A stretch of DNA of 64,000 nucleotides, from positions 1,984,001 to 2,048,000 of the forward strand of contig NZ_CP151632.1 of assembly GCF_040144835.1 (NCBI RefSeq), in the 5' to 3' direction. The stretch comes from Microbacterium sp. LWS13-1.2. GTDB taxonomy: Bacteria > Actinomycetota > Actinomycetes > Actinomycetales > Microbacteriaceae. Shown here one piece after another: positions 62,648 through 64,000 of the stretch. Made by a program: the position numbers and the translations under genes. The stretch's first letter is position 1. Every line of letters begins with the position of its first letter. Below the pieces are notes generated by a model, which searched no databases, had not been told where the DNA came from, and saw only the letters and a program-made list of their open reading frames with translations.

Positions 62648-63838
62648 TCAGCCCGCGGCTTCCTCCGCGCGCTCGGCGACCTCGAGCGCAGCGGTGTCGG
62701 GGAAGTAGCCCTCGATGTGCCGCTCGTCGGGACCGTTGTAGGCCGACAACGGCCGGATGAGGGCGTTCGATGCCTGCTGCTCCATGATGTGCGCAGTCCA
62801 CCCGGTCACGCGGGAGGCGACGAACAGCGGTGTGAAGGTGAGGGTATCGAAGCCGATGAGGTTGTACGCCGGCCCCGAGGGGTAGTCGAGGTTCGGGTAG
62901 ATGCCCTTGCGGTTCACGAACTCGCTCTCGAGCGCGTCGTAGAGCGACGCCACGTCTGGGCGCCCGTAGTGCGCGACGAGGGTGTCGAGGGCGGCCTTCA
63001 TCGTGGGTACGCGCGAGTCGCCGCGCTTGTACACGCGGTGGCCGAAGCCCATGATCTTGCGCTTGTGCGCGAGCGCCTCGTCGAGCCACGGCACGACGTT
63101 GTCCGCCTCCCCGATCTCGTCGAAGATGTGCAGCACGGCCTCGTTCGCGCCGCCGTGCAGCGGCCCCTTGAGAGCACCGATCGCGGCGACGATCGCCGAG
63201 TACAGGTCGCTGAGAGTGGACGTGACCACGCGCGCCGTGAAGGTGGAGGCGTTGAAGGAGTGCTCGGCGTACAGGATCATCGAGCGGTTGAACGCGTCGA
63301 CGACCACCTCGTCGGGCTCCTCGCCGAAGGTCAGCCACAGGAAGTTCGCCGCATAGTCGAGGTCGTCGCGGGCGTCAACGGGCTCGAGTCCGCGGCGGCG
63401 CCGCTGGCCGTACGCCACGATCGCGGGCAGCTCGCCGAAGAGCCGGATGCTGCGCTCGAGGTTCTGCTCGTGGGTGCCTACGGCATCCATCACGTTCGAG
63501 ATGCCGGCGGTCTCGCGCGCGCCGATGACGCTGACCGCCGTGCGCACCTCGTCCATCGGGTGCGCGTCGAGCGGGAGGAGGTCGATCGCAGCCTTGACAT
63601 CTGTCTGGAGCGCGCGGTTCTTGCGCTCGGTCGCACGCAGGGCGGCGAGCTGCTCGTGCGAGGGCAGCTCGCCGTGCCACAGCAGGTGGGCCACGGCTTC
63701 GAACGACTGGGTGGCCGCGAGCTCCTGCACCGGGTACCCCCGATACAGCAGGCTGTTGGTCTCAGGATTGACCTTGCTGACGCCGGTGTAATCCACCACC
63801 ACGCCGGCCAGTCCCTTCTTGATGTCGGTGTCGGTCAT
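62648..63838 (-). CDS. prpC: 2-methylcitrate synthase/citrate synthase
   Basis: 396-residue type II citrate synthase of the methylcitrate branch. Motifs: GLAGVVVDYTGVSKVNPETNSLLYRGYPVQEL at the N-terminus, ILYAEHSFNASTFTARVV, catalytic His in KGPLHGGANE and in GFGHRVYKRGD, and the CoA-binding YPNLDYPSGPAYN. Short N-terminus and SLLYRGYPV favour PrpC over the housekeeping GltA. Condenses propionyl-CoA (or acetyl-CoA) with oxaloacetate. Downstream of prpB on the same strand. Confidence 0.92.
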   Translation of the reverse strand: MTDTDIKKGLAGVVVDYTGVSKVNPETNSLLYRGYPVQELAATQSFEAVAHLLWHGELPSHEQLAALRATERKNRALQTDVKAAIDLLPLDAHPMDEVRTAVSVIGARETAGISNVMDAVGTHEQNLERSIRLFGELPAIVAYGQRRRRGLEPVDARDDLDYAANFLWLTFGEEPDEVVVDAFNRSMILYAEHSFNASTFTARVVTSTLSDLYSAIVAAIGALKGPLHGGANEAVLHIFDEIGEADNVVPWLDEALAHKRKIMGFGHRVYKRGDSRVPTMKAALDTLVAHYGRPDVASLYDALESEFVNRKGIYPNLDYPSGPAYNLIGFDTLTFTPLFVASRVTGWTAHIMEQQASNALIRPLSAYNGPDERHIEGYFPDTAALEVAERAEEAAG

Positions 63839-63862
63839 TTCTCTCTCCTTCGAGTGGTGTCC

Positions 63863-63951
63863 CAGCCCGCTGACTTGCCCGTTTCCCCGGGTTCTTCGTG
63901 CGCGAAACGCGGAGAAACGGGCAAGCCACGGGAGCGTCGCGGGTCAGCGGG
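63863..63951 (-). terminator. Nested stem-loop between prpB and prpC
   Basis: Inner 12-bp inverted repeat CTTGCCCGTTTC (63874-63885) / GAAACGGGCAAG (63914-63925), and an outer 9-bp repeat CCCGCTGAC / GTCAGCGGG reaching the prpB stop. It may cause partial termination or stabilise mRNA, setting the PrpB to PrpC ratio. Confidence 0.5.
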
Positions 63952-64000
63952 TGATCTGGAAATTGAAGACGGTCGTGTCGAAGTGGTTGTAGTGCTCGTA
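63944..64000 (-). CDS. prpB: C-terminal end of probable methylisocitrate lyase (partial)
   Basis: Only 18 codons before the stop are in the window: YEHYNHFDTTVFNFQITR. Both the sequence (pattern Y-x-x-YN-x-F-D-x-x-VF-x-F) and the position directly upstream of prpC fit PrpB, which cleaves 2-methylisocitrate to pyruvate and succinate. Identification rests on a short segment and gene order. Confidence 0.6.
   Translation of the reverse strand, partial: YEHYNHFDTTVFNFQITR

Overview
The window is high-GC DNA (mid-60s percent by eye) with the look of an actinobacterial chromosome, most likely Microbacteriaceae. Supporting signs are strong G/C third-position bias, GTG starts, lipoprotein-type solute-binding proteins, a fused Opp-type permease/ATPase, many GntR regulators, an MmyB-type XRE regulator and a PpsR-PpsA pair beside prpBC. 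The genus assignment is inference. I saw no rRNA, tRNA, CRISPR array or replication origin.

Most of the window (1-43.4 kb) is an accessory catabolic region made of transporter-plus-enzyme modules, usually each with its own regulator. In order these are: (a) a branched-chain-amino-acid-type Liv transporter (livF partial, livG, livJ) divergent from a gamma-glutamyltransferase, followed by a Gfo/Idh/MocA oxidoreductase, a UlaG-like metallohydrolase and a TetR regulator; (b) an Opp/Dpp-type transporter with a fused permease-ATPase, leading into a GH3 beta-glucosidase and a GntR regulator; (c) an F420-reductase-like protein, two RidA proteins around an acyl-CoA-dehydrogenase-fold (probable flavin monooxygenase) gene, and a formamidase-like alpha/beta hydrolase; (d) an M24 metallopeptidase-like protein, a split transketolase and a GntR regulator, then a ribose-type ABC transporter with an enoyl-CoA hydratase and a Dabb protein; (e) a sulfonate/nitrate-type transporter and a YtcJ-like amidohydrolase; (f) a second acyl-CoA-dehydrogenase-fold gene; (g) a succinate-semialdehyde-type aldehyde dehydrogenase with the E2 and fused E1 of a 2-oxoacid dehydrogenase, divergent from a VOC protein and a GntR regulator.

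From about 43.8 to 50.6 kb lies a decay zone. A Wadjet (jetB, jetC, jetD) anti-plasmid operon is broken by at least five frameshifts and by deletions, and is bracketed by an IS3-family transposase fragment on one side and an IS256-family fragment on the other. Beyond a healthy Lrp/DUF2000 pair are fragments of an alpha/beta hydrolase, an AraC regulator and a DnaQ-like exonuclease, with one small apparently intact ScoMcrA-head-like gene.

From 50.7 to 57.8 kb is a sugar operon (substrate-binding protein, MalF/MalG permeases, tautomerase, NAD-dependent epimerase, aldo/keto reductase) divergent from its LacI regulator across two abutting perfect 16-bp palindromes. From 57.8 kb to the end the DNA becomes core-like (PEP synthase and its regulator, methylcitrate/citrate synthase, the end of methylisocitrate lyase), interrupted by three more gene remnants.

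The best-supported new observation is regulatory. The split transketolase operon and the ribose-type transporter operon, 5.4 kb apart, carry matching promoters (-35, 17-bp spacer, -10) with the same inverted repeat AGGTGGC-N3-GCCAC(C/T)T just downstream of the -10. This makes them one regulon, probably controlled by the GntR gene lying between them.
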